Below are positions 1 through 7,491 of a stretch of DNA of 64,000 bases, in pieces. The first letter of the stretch is position 1, and every line of letters begins with the position of its first letter. The position numbers and the translations under genes were made by a program. Source of the DNA: Sulfuricystis multivorans. Lineage in GTDB: Bacteria; Pseudomonadota; Gammaproteobacteria; Burkholderiales; Rhodocyclaceae. The DNA is taken from the NCBI RefSeq assembly GCF_003966565.1, contig NZ_AP018718.1, positions 1,922,001 to 1,986,000 of the forward strand, in the 5' to 3' direction. The notes beneath the pieces were generated by a model. It was not told where the DNA came from. It was given only the letters and a program-made list of their open reading frames with translations, and searched no databases.

Positions 1-1
1 T

Positions 2-1633
2 TCGTTCAACCGTTCCGGCGTCAATTACGAGGCCGGCGCCAAGACCCCGCTCGCTTCGGTGTTCGCCTCGCTTTCGCTGGTATTGATCCTGCTCGCGGTA
101 GCGCCCTTGGCCGCCTATCTGCCCACCGCGGCAATGGCCGGCATCCTGTTTTTGGTCGCCTGGGGGCTGATCGACTTTACTCACATCACCCATATCTGGC
201 ATACCAGCAAGGCGGAATCGGCGATCCTCGCCACCTCGCTCATCGGCACGCTGGTCAATCTCGAGGCTGGCATCTTCCTCGGCATCTTCCTGTCGCTGTT
301 GATGTTCCTCTACCGCACCTCGAAACCGGAGATGATCCCGGTGGTGCCGGCGCCCGAAGAAGGGGCGTATCACTTCGTGCGCGCGAAGGGGCGGCCGGAA
401 TGTCCGCAGCTCAGGATCCTGCGCGTCACCGGCTCGCTCTATTTCGGTGCCGCCAGCCACGTGCAAGCCGTGCTGCAACAGATCGACGAGGACAACCCGC
501 TGCAAAAGTCGGTGCTGCTCACCTGCTCGGGGCTTTCCTACATCGACATCGCCGGCGCGGAGGTGCTGGCGCAGGAAGCACGGCGGCGCCGGCGGCTGGG
601 TGGCGGGCTTTACTTTTACCGCCTCAACCAGACCAACATGGCGCTCCTGCGCCAGGGCGGCTATGTCGATGAAATCGGCGCCGGCGCTTTCTTCCCGGTG
701 ATGACCAACGTCACCGGCGCGCTCTACTGGACGCTTGATCCGAATGTCTGTCGCACCTGCAAGACGCGCATCTTCAAGGAATGCAATAGCGGCATCCTGC
801 CCGATGGCTTCCGCCGCCAGCGCCTCATGCTCGCCACCGACGGCAGCGAATTCAGCCATGCGCCGGAGGAAATCGCGATCCAGATCGCCAAGAGCTTCGG
901 CGTCACGCTCGACGTGATGACGATGGTCGAATCTCCCGCCGACGACGAGATCGCCCATGCGCGCCTGGCGCAAACCGAACGCAAGGCCAATCTCGCCGGT
1001 GTCGCCTGCGAACCCCTCGTGCGTTATGGCAAGCAGCCGTGCGTCGAGGTGGTCGCCGCGGCGCGAGCTGCCGACAGCAACATCCTCGTCATCGGCCGGC
1101 GGCCGCCTCGTGGCAACATCAAGGAGCGCCTCGTCGGCGACATCGCCCAGCAGATCCTGATCCAGTCGCCCTGCCATGTGCTGATCGCCAACTGGCAAGC
1201 GCAGCCGATCAGCCGCCGCATTCTCGTCGCCAGTGACGGTTCATTGATTTCCACCACCGCTGCCGAAGTCGCTACACAAATCGCCAAGGCCATGAACCTC
1301 CCGGTCACAGTGCTCGCCGCCGCGACCACCGACGCCGAGCGTGCCCGCGCCGAGCAGGACCTCGCCGAGAAGATCGGCCTGATGAAGATCGAAGGCGTGA
1401 CGGCCGAGAGCCTGATCGTCGCAAGGCCGCCGACCGAGGCAATCATCGAAACGGCGCAGGACATCGGCGCCGACCTCGTCGTGATCGGCAACGATCAGCG
1501 CAAGGGTTTGGCCCGCACACTCGCTGGGCAGACCACTGATCGCGTCATCGGTGGGCTTGCCTGCGCGGTGCTGGTCGTCAAACGTCCGCCGGAACCCGAA
1601 GCGCTCATCGAGGCGGTGAATAAACAAGCATAG
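2..1633 (+). CDS. SulP family anion transporter fused to STAS and two Usp domains (5' truncated)
   Basis: The reading frame is open from the window edge, so the N-terminal transport domain is cut off. The first visible residues (SFNRSGVNYEAGAK) are the conserved SulP signature. The last membrane helices follow to about base 330. A STAS domain covers about 400-720, a cysteine-bearing linker (CRTCKTRIFKEC, 748-783) follows, and then come two universal stress protein domains at about 820-1200 and 1205-1600, each opening with an [AS]DGS motif. SulP proteins carry sulfate, bicarbonate or other anions across the inner membrane, and STAS domains regulate them. The substrate cannot be told from this fragment. 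In a sulfur oxidiser and CO2 fixer both sulfate and bicarbonate are plausible. The tandem Usp tail is the unusual part. Confidence 0.9.
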   Translation, partial: SFNRSGVNYEAGAKTPLASVFASLSLVLILLAVAPLAAYLPTAAMAGILFLVAWGLIDFTHITHIWHTSKAESAILATSLIGTLVNLEAGIFLGIFLSLLMFLYRTSKPEMIPVVPAPEEGAYHFVRAKGRPECPQLRILRVTGSLYFGAASHVQAVLQQIDEDNPLQKSVLLTCSGLSYIDIAGAEVLAQEARRRRRLGGGLYFYRLNQTNMALLRQGGYVDEIGAGAFFPVMTNVTGALYWTLDPNVCRTCKTRIFKECNSGILPDGFRRQRLMLATDGSEFSHAPEEIAIQIAKSFGVTLDVMTMVESPADDEIAHARLAQTERKANLAGVACEPLVRYGKQPCVEVVAAARAADSNILVIGRRPPRGNIKERLVGDIAQQILIQSPCHVLIANWQAQPISRRILVASDGSLISTTAAEVATQIAKAMNLPVTVLAAATTDAERARAEQDLAEKIGLMKIEGVTAESLIVARPPTEAIIETAQDIGADLVVIGNDQRKGLARTLAGQTTDRVIGGLACAVLVVKRPPEPEALIEAVNKQA

Positions 1634-1665
1634 AAGCCCGCTTCACTCTTTGACGAAGGGCTTCT
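1632..1665. terminator. Possible shared terminator between convergent genes
   Basis: AGAAGCCC (1632-1639) and GGGCTTCT (1658-1665) form a perfect 8-bp inverted repeat with an 18-nt loop. It overlaps the stop of the SulP gene and the end of psiE. There is no clear T-tract, so the assignment is weak. Confidence 0.3.
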
Positions 1666-2092
1666 CTGTGCCTGCCGTCTCGGCATCCTCGCGGTAGGGA
1701 AAACGCACATGGCCGTAGCGGATCAAGAGCACGCCGAGCGTCAAAAGGAAGATGGCGAATGCAACGGCCAGCATGCGCCATTCGGTCATCTCCTTGATGT
1801 CGAGGATCAGATAGCGCGCCAATGCGACGATGGCGATGTACATCGGAAAGCGCACCGGCAGCTGGCCGGACTTGAAATACTGGCCGATCATCGCCAGCAC
1901 TTCGAGATAGAGAAACATCAGCAGCAGATCGGCAAGCTGCACCCGACTGGCGTGGACCATCACCAGCACCTCGTGATACATCGCCACCGCAGTGGCGATG
2001 CCGATCACCATCAGACCAAGATATTCGACCAGATCGAGACCGCGGCTGAAGGCATGCCGTAGGCGATCGAAACTGTGGGAGCGGATGTCCAT
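1643..2092 (-). CDS. psiE: Phosphate-starvation-inducible PsiE family membrane protein
   Basis: This 149-residue protein has four predicted membrane helices (about residues 22-45, 55-75, 82-100 and 107-127). It carries PsiE-type sequence such as the LADLLLMFLYLEVLAMIGQY stretch and ARYLILDIKEM. PsiE is an inner-membrane protein induced by phosphate limitation in enterobacteria; its biochemical role is unknown. It is convergent with the SulP gene, from which it is separated by 9 bp. The ATG start is followed by a soluble N-terminus of about 20 residues. Family assignment is firm, function is not. Confidence 0.85.
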   Translation of the reverse strand: MDIRSHSFDRLRHAFSRGLDLVEYLGLMVIGIATAVAMYHEVLVMVHASRVQLADLLLMFLYLEVLAMIGQYFKSGQLPVRFPMYIAIVALARYLILDIKEMTEWRMLAVAFAIFLLTLGVLLIRYGHVRFPYREDAETAGTEKPFVKE

Positions 2093-2127
2093 CGGATGGA
2101 TAAAATAACCTGGTGCAGCGAGTCTAG

Positions 2128-2143
2128 CCCAGATTGCCCATTA
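2128..2143. repeat. Solo end of a dispersed element (CCCAGATTGCCCATTA)
   Basis: This 16-nt sequence differs at one base from the left end of the element at 63690-63890. No matching second end was found nearby, so it may be a remnant or a chance match. Confidence 0.35.
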
Positions 2144-2243
2144 ACAGATAACAGGCTTTCCTCGAACATCTATTGGCGGCGAGAGGATAAACTTTCGCCA
2201 CCGCTGCGCCATCAGCATTTCCATAAACCGGCAGGGAAGCATC

Positions 2244-2372
2244 ATGGCAAAACAGTACATGGCAGTCATCGAACGCTGCCCGCAAACCGGGCTTTACGTC
2301 GGCAAAATCCCGGGTTTTCCCGGTACGCACAGTCAGGTCGATGAACAGGGCAATCTGCCAGTGCCGTTTTGA
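2244..2372 (+). pseudogene. Shortened HicB-like antitoxin remnant
   Basis: This 42-codon ORF (MAKQYMAVIERCPQTGLYVG...) has a good AGGGAAG-type ribosome site. Its first 30 residues match the N-terminal beta-strand region of HicB-family antitoxins (YxAVIER...TGxYVGxxPGFPG.HSQ). After HSQ the usual helical middle is absent, and the protein jumps to DEQGNLPVPF, which looks like the GLPVP segment near the C-terminus of the family. An internal deletion would explain this. No HicA toxin is next to it. It ends 14 bp before the adenosyltransferase start, so it could still be translated as a leader peptide. Whether it has any function is unknown. Confidence 0.5.
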
Positions 2373-2386
2373 TTCTGCTGACTATC

Positions 2387-2938
2387 ATGGGCTACCGACT
2401 TTCCAAAATCTATACCCGCACCGGCGATGCCGGCACCACTGGGCTGGGCGACGGCTCGCGCGTCAACAAGGATGCGCCGCGTATCGCGGCACTGGGCGAG
2501 GTCGACGAACTGAATGCCGTGATCGGCCTCATGCTGTGCGAGGAGATGCCCAGCGAGGTGCGCACGTTGTTGCTGGGCGTGCAGCATGATCTCTTCGATC
2601 TCGGCGGCGAGCTCTCCGTGCCCGGCGGCGCGTTTCTCAAGGACACACAGCCGGCGCGGCTGGAGGTCGCAATCGACCGCTTCAATGCGGAACTTGCGCC
2701 TCTCAAGGAATTCATCCTACCCGGCGGCACACGCGCCGCGGCACTGACCCATCTCGCGCGCACCGTCTGCCGCCGCGCCGAGCGTGCTCTGGTCACGCTC
2801 GCCCAGCACGAAACGGTGACCGAGGCGGCGCGCCAGTATCTGAACCGCCTCTCCGACCTCCTCTTCGTGCTCGCGCGCTGGTTGAATAAAACGGCCGGTC
2901 ATGGCGATGTGTTATGGCAAAAGGGACTCAACGCCTGA
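2387..2938 (+). CDS. Cob(I)yrinic acid a,c-diamide adenosyltransferase, PduO type
   Basis: This 183-residue enzyme transfers the 5'-deoxyadenosyl group of ATP to cob(I)alamin, making coenzyme B12. The N-terminal ATP-binding signature KIYTRTGDAGTTGLGDGSRV and the helical motifs FILPGGTRAAALTHLARTVCRRAER and LNRLSDLLFVLARW are typical of the PduO/MMAB family. The ATG at 2387 (MGYRLSKIYTRTGD) is preferred over the in-frame upstream codon because family members begin just before the signature. No cobalamin riboswitch or other B12 gene is visible beside it. Confidence 0.92.
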   Translation: MGYRLSKIYTRTGDAGTTGLGDGSRVNKDAPRIAALGEVDELNAVIGLMLCEEMPSEVRTLLLGVQHDLFDLGGELSVPGGAFLKDTQPARLEVAIDRFNAELAPLKEFILPGGTRAAALTHLARTVCRRAERALVTLAQHETVTEAARQYLNRLSDLLFVLARWLNKTAGHGDVLWQKGLNA

Positions 2939-2941
2939 ATC

Positions 2942-3817
2942 TTACGCCAGCAAGCCAATCACCAGTCCCAGCCACAGCAGCGCGACGCCCATCAGATGCG
3001 GGTCGCGCAGCAGTTCGCGCACCGGATCGCCGCCGCCGCCACGGCGATGCAGACGATAGAGATAGCGCAGCAGGCCATAGAGAACGCAGGGCACCGTGAC
3101 GATCAGCCAGCGCGTGCCGTGCAACGCGATGGTCTCCTCGCTGACGGTGTAGAGGCTGTAGGTGATCACCGTCGCGCCGGCCGTCAGCGTGATGAACTGG
3201 TCGAGCAAGGGCAGTGAATACTGTTCGAGCACGCGCCGGTGTGGCTGCTCGCTCGTGCTCGGTACCTCGATCTCGGCACGACGTTTGGCGAAGCCGAGGA
3301 ACAGCGTCAGCATCAGGCCAGTGAGCACCAGCCAGTGCGACGGCGCGATGCCGATGCCGAGCGTGCCGGCAAAGATGCGCAGCATGAAGCCGGCGGCGAT
3401 GATGAAGACGTCGAGGATCACCACATGCTTGAGGCCGAGGCTGTAGGCGACGTTCATCAGCACATACGAAACGAAGACCCACGGTGCCTTCGATGCCGGC
3501 AGGCCGAACAGCCCGGAGATGAGCCCCAGGCCGACGACCAGACAGACGGCGGCAAGCGCGAGCGCCATGCCGATGCCCACCCGGCCGCTGGCGATCGGCC
3601 GCAAGCACTTTTGCGGATGCCGCCGGTCGGCCTCGCGGTCGAGGATGTCGTTCATCACATACACCGCCGAAGAAATCAGGCAGAAGGCGACGAAGGCAGC
3701 GAGCGCCTGCGTGTGCATCTCCGCATTCGACCAGGCATGGCCGAACAGCAGACCCACCAGCACGAAGCCGTTTTTCAGCCACTGGTGCGGGCGGAGTAAC
3801 TGGATCAGCGGCGGCAT
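2942..3817 (-). CDS. UbiA-family decaprenyl-phosphate phosphoribosyltransferase-like protein
   Basis: This polytopic 291-residue membrane protein belongs to the UbiA superfamily. It has the first Asp-rich motif NDILDREADRRHPQK followed by RPIASG, and the N-terminus MPPLIQLLRPHQWLKNGFV. These features point to decaprenyl-phosphate 5-phosphoribosyltransferase, which puts ribose 5-phosphate from PRPP onto a polyprenyl phosphate, rather than to quinone or haem prenyltransferases. The start at 3817 overlaps the end of the GT39 gene by 13 nt, so the two are probably translationally coupled. In mycobacteria the product leads to the arabinose donor for the cell wall; here a pentose donor for a surface glycan is inferred. 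Confidence 0.75.
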   Translation of the reverse strand: MPPLIQLLRPHQWLKNGFVLVGLLFGHAWSNAEMHTQALAAFVAFCLISSAVYVMNDILDREADRRHPQKCLRPIASGRVGIGMALALAAVCLVVGLGLISGLFGLPASKAPWVFVSYVLMNVAYSLGLKHVVILDVFIIAAGFMLRIFAGTLGIGIAPSHWLVLTGLMLTLFLGFAKRRAEIEVPSTSEQPHRRVLEQYSLPLLDQFITLTAGATVITYSLYTVSEETIALHGTRWLIVTVPCVLYGLLRYLYRLHRRGGGGDPVRELLRDPHLMGVALLWLGLVIGLLA

Positions 3818-5325
3818 GATCGTTCCGGGAAATAACGGTCGCAGAAGTAGCAGCCAGAAAGCGGCAGCCACGCCGGCACCACATAATACTGGCGGCGGAC
3901 GCCCTCCAGCACCGTGTCGCGGAAGCTGGCATAGTCGAAACCCTCGCCGCGCACCACCCAGAAGCGCGCACCCCGATATTCGAAGTCATCGATCGCAACG
4001 CGGCGGAACCAACCGTCGTATTCGCCCGGATTTGGCTCGGTCTTGCGCAGCACGGTGATGTCGCGGCCATCCAGCTCACGCCAGTCGGTGAGGATGTCGT
4101 CATGGCGCGCATGTCCCGACCCGGGGCCGAGCACCGGCACATGACGGCGCTCAAGGTAGCCGAGGATCGCCGCATTCGAATAGCCGTCCGAGGCGAGCAG
4201 GGTTGCGCCGATGCGCGATCGTTCGACCAGCTCTCGCCCATCGAAGGTCAGCACCATGCTCGGATAGACATTCAGCGAACGCCAGGTTTCCAGCGGCAGG
4301 CTGACCAGCACCGCAAACAACACGACATGCAATGCGGCGAAGCCGGCGCAAAACCGCACGAGCTTTTCCAGCCCGCCAGACGCTGCGCGGCGGACCGCCA
4401 GCAGCAGCGCGAATGGCACGAAAGACAGCACCCAGTGCAGACCAATGGTCTTGAAGAACGACAGCAGGGCGAACAGCATCAGCGGCACCGCGGCGAGCAG
4501 GCTCAGACTGCGCTCGGTCGCAGATTCGGCGCTGGTGGAACGGCACGCCGGCGCCTTCCACCACGACATCCAGACGATTGGCGGCGTCAGCACATAGAGC
4601 AGCGTCACCAGATACAAAAGCGGCGTCCGCAAATTGAAGCCGATATTCGCCCCGCTGTGGCGATTGACGAAGTTGAACAGATAGTTCGTCCAGCAGTGTC
4701 CGCTGTTCCACCAGGCCATCAGCCCCAACGCCGGAATGCAGCAGGCATAGACGATGGCAAGTCCCTGCCAGGCCGAAGTCTTGCGCCGGCGCGCAGCATC
4801 GACCAGATAACCGAAACCGAGCAGCGCGGCGAAGTATTTGGACAGCACCGCGCCGGCGAGCAGCAGGCCGGCAAGCAGGTACCAGCGCCAATCATCATCT
4901 TGAGCTGCCCGCAGCCAGGCCAAGCCGGAGAGCACTGCGCAATAGACCAGCGCGGTATCGGTGGTGACCAGCACGTTCCAGACGAAGGGTGGCGCGAGCA
5001 GGATCACCGACGCCACTGCATCGCGCTGCCCAGCCGCCTGTGGAAAGAGGCGTGGCCAGACCAAGCGCACTGCCAGCGCAAGCAGCAGCGGCTGAATGAT
5101 CTGCGGCAGGCGCAGCCACCATGCCGCATCGCTCACCGTCAGCAGTACGGCGAGCCACCAGCCGATCATCGGCGGGTGATCGTAGAAGCCCCAATCGGGC
5201 TGCCGCCCCCACCAGTAGAAATACGCCTCGTCGCCGGTCATCGGCAAGGCGGCGGCCAGCCAGAAACGGAAAATGAGCGTCAGCCCGGCAGCGGCGAGGA
5301 AAAAGCGGCCGGACGTGATGGGCAT
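3805..5325 (-). CDS. GT39-like (ArnT/PMT) membrane glycosyltransferase
   Basis: This 506-residue protein has about 10-12 membrane helices. The periplasmic-loop motif TGDEAYFYWWGRQPDWGFYDHPPMI holds the DEAYYW..HPP signature of dolichyl/undecaprenyl-phosphate-sugar transferases (GT-C fold). Such enzymes move a sugar from a polyprenyl-phosphate carrier to lipid A, proteins or glycans. It lies between aroG (7 bp upstream) and the UbiA-family gene (overlap). The start at 5325 (MPITSGRFFLA) is chosen because longer forms run into aroG. The pairing with a polyprenyl-phosphopentose synthase suggests a pentose donor. A copy of the 20-nt dispersed motif lies inside the gene, antisense, at 4526-4545. 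Confidence 0.8.
   Translation of the reverse strand: MPITSGRFFLAAAGLTLIFRFWLAAALPMTGDEAYFYWWGRQPDWGFYDHPPMIGWWLAVLLTVSDAAWWLRLPQIIQPLLLALAVRLVWPRLFPQAAGQRDAVASVILLAPPFVWNVLVTTDTALVYCAVLSGLAWLRAAQDDDWRWYLLAGLLLAGAVLSKYFAALLGFGYLVDAARRRKTSAWQGLAIVYACCIPALGLMAWWNSGHCWTNYLFNFVNRHSGANIGFNLRTPLLYLVTLLYVLTPPIVWMSWWKAPACRSTSAESATERSLSLLAAVPLMLFALLSFFKTIGLHWVLSFVPFALLLAVRRAASGGLEKLVRFCAGFAALHVVLFAVLVSLPLETWRSLNVYPSMVLTFDGRELVERSRIGATLLASDGYSNAAILGYLERRHVPVLGPGSGHARHDDILTDWRELDGRDITVLRKTEPNPGEYDGWFRRVAIDDFEYRGARFWVVRGEGFDYASFRDTVLEGVRRQYYVVPAWLPLSGCYFCDRYFPERSCRR
4526..4545 (+). repeat. 20-nt dispersed motif, copy 1
   Basis: TCGGCGCTGGTGGAACGGCA, an exact match to TCGGCGCTGG-YNNN-ACGGCA. It lies antisense within the GT39 gene. 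Confidence 0.7.
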
Positions 5326-5332
5326 CGGCAGC

Positions 5333-6400
5333 TTATCGCGCGGCAATGGCGGCGCGCCGCTGCCGCACCGCTTCGGCCAGCTGGTCGAGCACGACGACGG
5401 TATCGTCCCAACCCAGGCAGGCGTCGGTGATCGACACCCCGTAGGCAAGCGGCTTACCGGGTTTCAGATCCTGGCGCCCCTCGTTGAGATTCGATTCGAT
5501 CATCACGCCGAAGATGCGCTCCTCGCCGGCGGCGATCTGTGCGGCGACATCGGCGGCCACCTCGAGCTGCCGCTTGTAATCCTTGCGGCTGTTGCCGTGC
5601 GAGAAGTCGACCATCACCCGCGCCGGCAGGCCGGCCTTGCCCAGCTCGATGCAGGCGGCCTCGATGCTGGCGTGATCATAGTTGGGCTGTCTTCCGCCAC
5701 GCAGGATGAGGTGGCAATCCTCGTTGCCGTGGGTCGAGACGATCGCCGAATGGCCGGCCTTGGTCACCGAGAGGAAATGGTGCGGCGCCTGCGCGGCGCG
5801 GATCGCATCGACGGCGATCTTGATGTTGCCATCGGTGCCGTTCTTGAACCCGACCGGGCAGGAAAGACCCGAAGCGAGCTCGCGATGCACCTGCGACTCG
5901 GTGGTGCGCGCGCCGATCGCGCCCCAGCTGATCAGGTCCGCGGTGTATTGCGGCGTGATCGTGTCGAGGAACTCGGTCGCGCACGGCAGCCCCATCTCGG
6001 TCAGCTCCCAGAGCAGACGACGGGCAAGCCGCAAGCCTTCGTTGATCTTGTAGCTGCCGTCGAGACGCGGATCGTTGATCAGACCTTTCCAGCCCACCGT
6101 GGTGCGCGGCTTTTCGAAATAGACGCGCATCACGATCAAGAGGTCTTCGTGCAGCCGGTCGTGTTCGGCCTTCAAGCGGTCGGCATATTCGCGCGCGGAA
6201 TCGAAATCGTGGATCGAGCAAGGCCCGACGATCACCAGCAGCCGGTCGTCGGCGCCATGCAAAATGCGATGGATCGCCGCACGCGCCTCGAACGTCGTCC
6301 GCGCAGCCTTCTCGCTGGCGGGATACTCGCGCAAGATATGGCCGGGGGGGGAGAGCTCCTTGATTTCTTTGATGCGGACGTCATCGACGATGTGTTTCAT
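5333..6400 (-). CDS. aroG: 3-deoxy-7-phosphoheptulonate (DAHP) synthase, class I
   Basis: This 355-residue enzyme condenses phosphoenolpyruvate and erythrose 4-phosphate in the first step of the shikimate pathway. The AroF/G/H signatures are present: VGPCSIHD, the PRTTVGWKGLINDP segment, the TESQVHRELASGLSCPVGFKNGT region and the metal-binding DFSHGNSRKD. Length and N-terminus fit the feedback-inhibited AroFGH type; which amino acid inhibits it cannot be read safely. A run of eight C residues (coding strand, about 6344-6351) sits in the N-terminal coding region. The gene heads an operon with the GT39 and phosphoribosyltransferase genes. Confidence 0.95.
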   Translation of the reverse strand: MKHIVDDVRIKEIKELSPPGHILREYPASEKAARTTFEARAAIHRILHGADDRLLVIVGPCSIHDFDSAREYADRLKAEHDRLHEDLLIVMRVYFEKPRTTVGWKGLINDPRLDGSYKINEGLRLARRLLWELTEMGLPCATEFLDTITPQYTADLISWGAIGARTTESQVHRELASGLSCPVGFKNGTDGNIKIAVDAIRAAQAPHHFLSVTKAGHSAIVSTHGNEDCHLILRGGRQPNYDHASIEAACIELGKAGLPARVMVDFSHGNSRKDYKRQLEVAADVAAQIAAGEERIFGVMIESNLNEGRQDLKPGKPLAYGVSITDACLGWDDTVVVLDQLAEAVRQRRAAIAAR

Positions 6401-6831
6401 GATGAGGGCGACCCGAGGTGATGCGGAAACGAATTCTATCGCAGCGCGTCAATCCGGCCGTGGCAGGCTCCAGCGGCACTTCCCAGGCTTGCCCGCCGCC
6501 CGCCTCGGCGGAGCCAACCGTTGCGACCAGAGTCTGATATCTAGCGACATGAAAAGTTGACATTCTGACGACATCTAACCGGCCGTTGAAAAACGTCACG
6601 AGGATGGCCAGAGGCAAGGCGCACTGAGCGCAGCGACCGAGACCTATCAAATAGATAGGCGAGGGGGCGACAACGCAGTTGCGGCGCAGGCCAACCTTAG
6701 GCGTAGCCGAGATTAAGCGAAGCGACCGAAGCCAACATCACGCAATGCCGCAGATGGCTCACCGCCGGAGTTTTTCAACGGCCTGCTAAACGGACCAACC
6801 TGCGCCGCTGCGCTGTACGGCGAATCGCGTC
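6401..6831. other. Intergenic region between aroG and the response regulator
   Basis: This 431-bp stretch holds the aroG leader (6401-6580) and an inverted-end repeat element (6581-6783), followed by about 48 bp up to the end of the regulator gene. No ORF or RNA gene was recognised. Confidence 0.6.
6581..6783. repeat. 203-bp inverted-end element (MITE-like), copy A
   Basis: The element begins with GGCCGTTGAAAAAC (6581-6594) and ends with its perfect reverse complement (6770-6783). It has no ORF. A second copy of about 85% identity by eye and in the same orientation lies at 43418-43622. This fits a non-autonomous transposable element or a related intergenic repeat. No target-site duplication is clear. 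Both copies happen to lie upstream of aromatic amino acid genes (aroG here, trpG there). Confidence 0.8.
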
Positions 6832-7491
6832 TCAGGCACTCTTGTCCGCGCGGTTGCCAACGCCATGTTGCAGCGCCAACAGGGCGGCTTCGGTACGCGA
6901 GCGCACGTGCAGCTTCTGCAGAATGATGGTCATGTAATGCTTGACGGTCTTTTCCGCCAGATGCAGGCGCTCGCCGATTTCACGATTGTTCAGTCCCTGG
7001 CTCAGCAGTTCCAGCACCTCGATTTCGCGCGTGGTTAGCGTCTCGAAGACATCGGGATGGCGTGGCCGCAGGAACTCGGCAAGCATCTCCGCCGCTAATG
7101 CCGGGGTAACATAAGCCTCCCCCGCGGCGACGCTGCGCATGATGGTGCGCAGCTCGTGCGCGGTGATGCCTTTGAGTACGTAGCCATGCGCCCCGGCTTT
7201 GAACGCCGCCAGCAGATTCTCCGTATCGTTGGATACGGTGAGCATCATGATGCGCATCGCGGTATGCCGGGCGGCGATCTGACGGGCCGCTTCGATACCG
7301 CCCATGCCCGGCATGCTGATGTCGAGCAGTACCATGTCGGGCTGCAATTCTTCGGTAAGCGCCACCGCTTCCTCGCCACTGCCGGCCTGGCCGACGACGG
7401 TGAAATCACCACCGGCAGTCAGCGAGGCGGCAACGCCTTCGCGGAACAGCGGATGATCGTCGGCCACCAGAATGCGGATTGGCTCAGGCAT
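6832..7491 (-). CDS. NarL/FixJ-type response regulator (LuxR family HTH)
   Basis: This 219-residue protein has an N-terminal receiver domain (DD pair near residues 11-12, phosphoacceptor Asp57 in LLDISMPG, conserved Lys in YVLKG). It also has a C-terminal LuxR helix-turn-helix at about residues 155-215 (LTTREIEVLELLSQGLNNREIGERL). The start at 7491 (MPEPIRILVADDHPLF) overlaps the stop of the kinase gene by 8 nt, so the two are one operon. The kinase next door is its likely partner. The divergent cytochrome genes are plausible targets. Confidence 0.93.
   Translation of the reverse strand: MPEPIRILVADDHPLFREGVAASLTAGGDFTVVGQAGSGEEAVALTEELQPDMVLLDISMPGMGGIEAARQIAARHTAMRIMMLTVSNDTENLLAAFKAGAHGYVLKGITAHELRTIMRSVAAGEAYVTPALAAEMLAEFLRPRHPDVFETLTTREIEVLELLSQGLNNREIGERLHLAEKTVKHYMTIILQKLHVRSRTEAALLALQHGVGNRADKSA

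Noticed and set aside
2124-2243. Full second copy of the 63690-63890 element
   Set aside because: Only the 16-nt end matches; the following sequence and a second end do not.
6521-6536. ACCAGAGTCTGA upstream of aroG, similar to the inverted repeat at 8967-8982
   Set aside because: Only one arm is kept and the match is short, so it cannot be called a regulator site.
6581-6783. Inverted-end element as a CRISPR or RNA gene
   Set aside because: There are no regularly spaced repeats and no tRNA- or riboswitch-like fold; two dispersed copies with inverted ends fit a mobile or intergenic element better.
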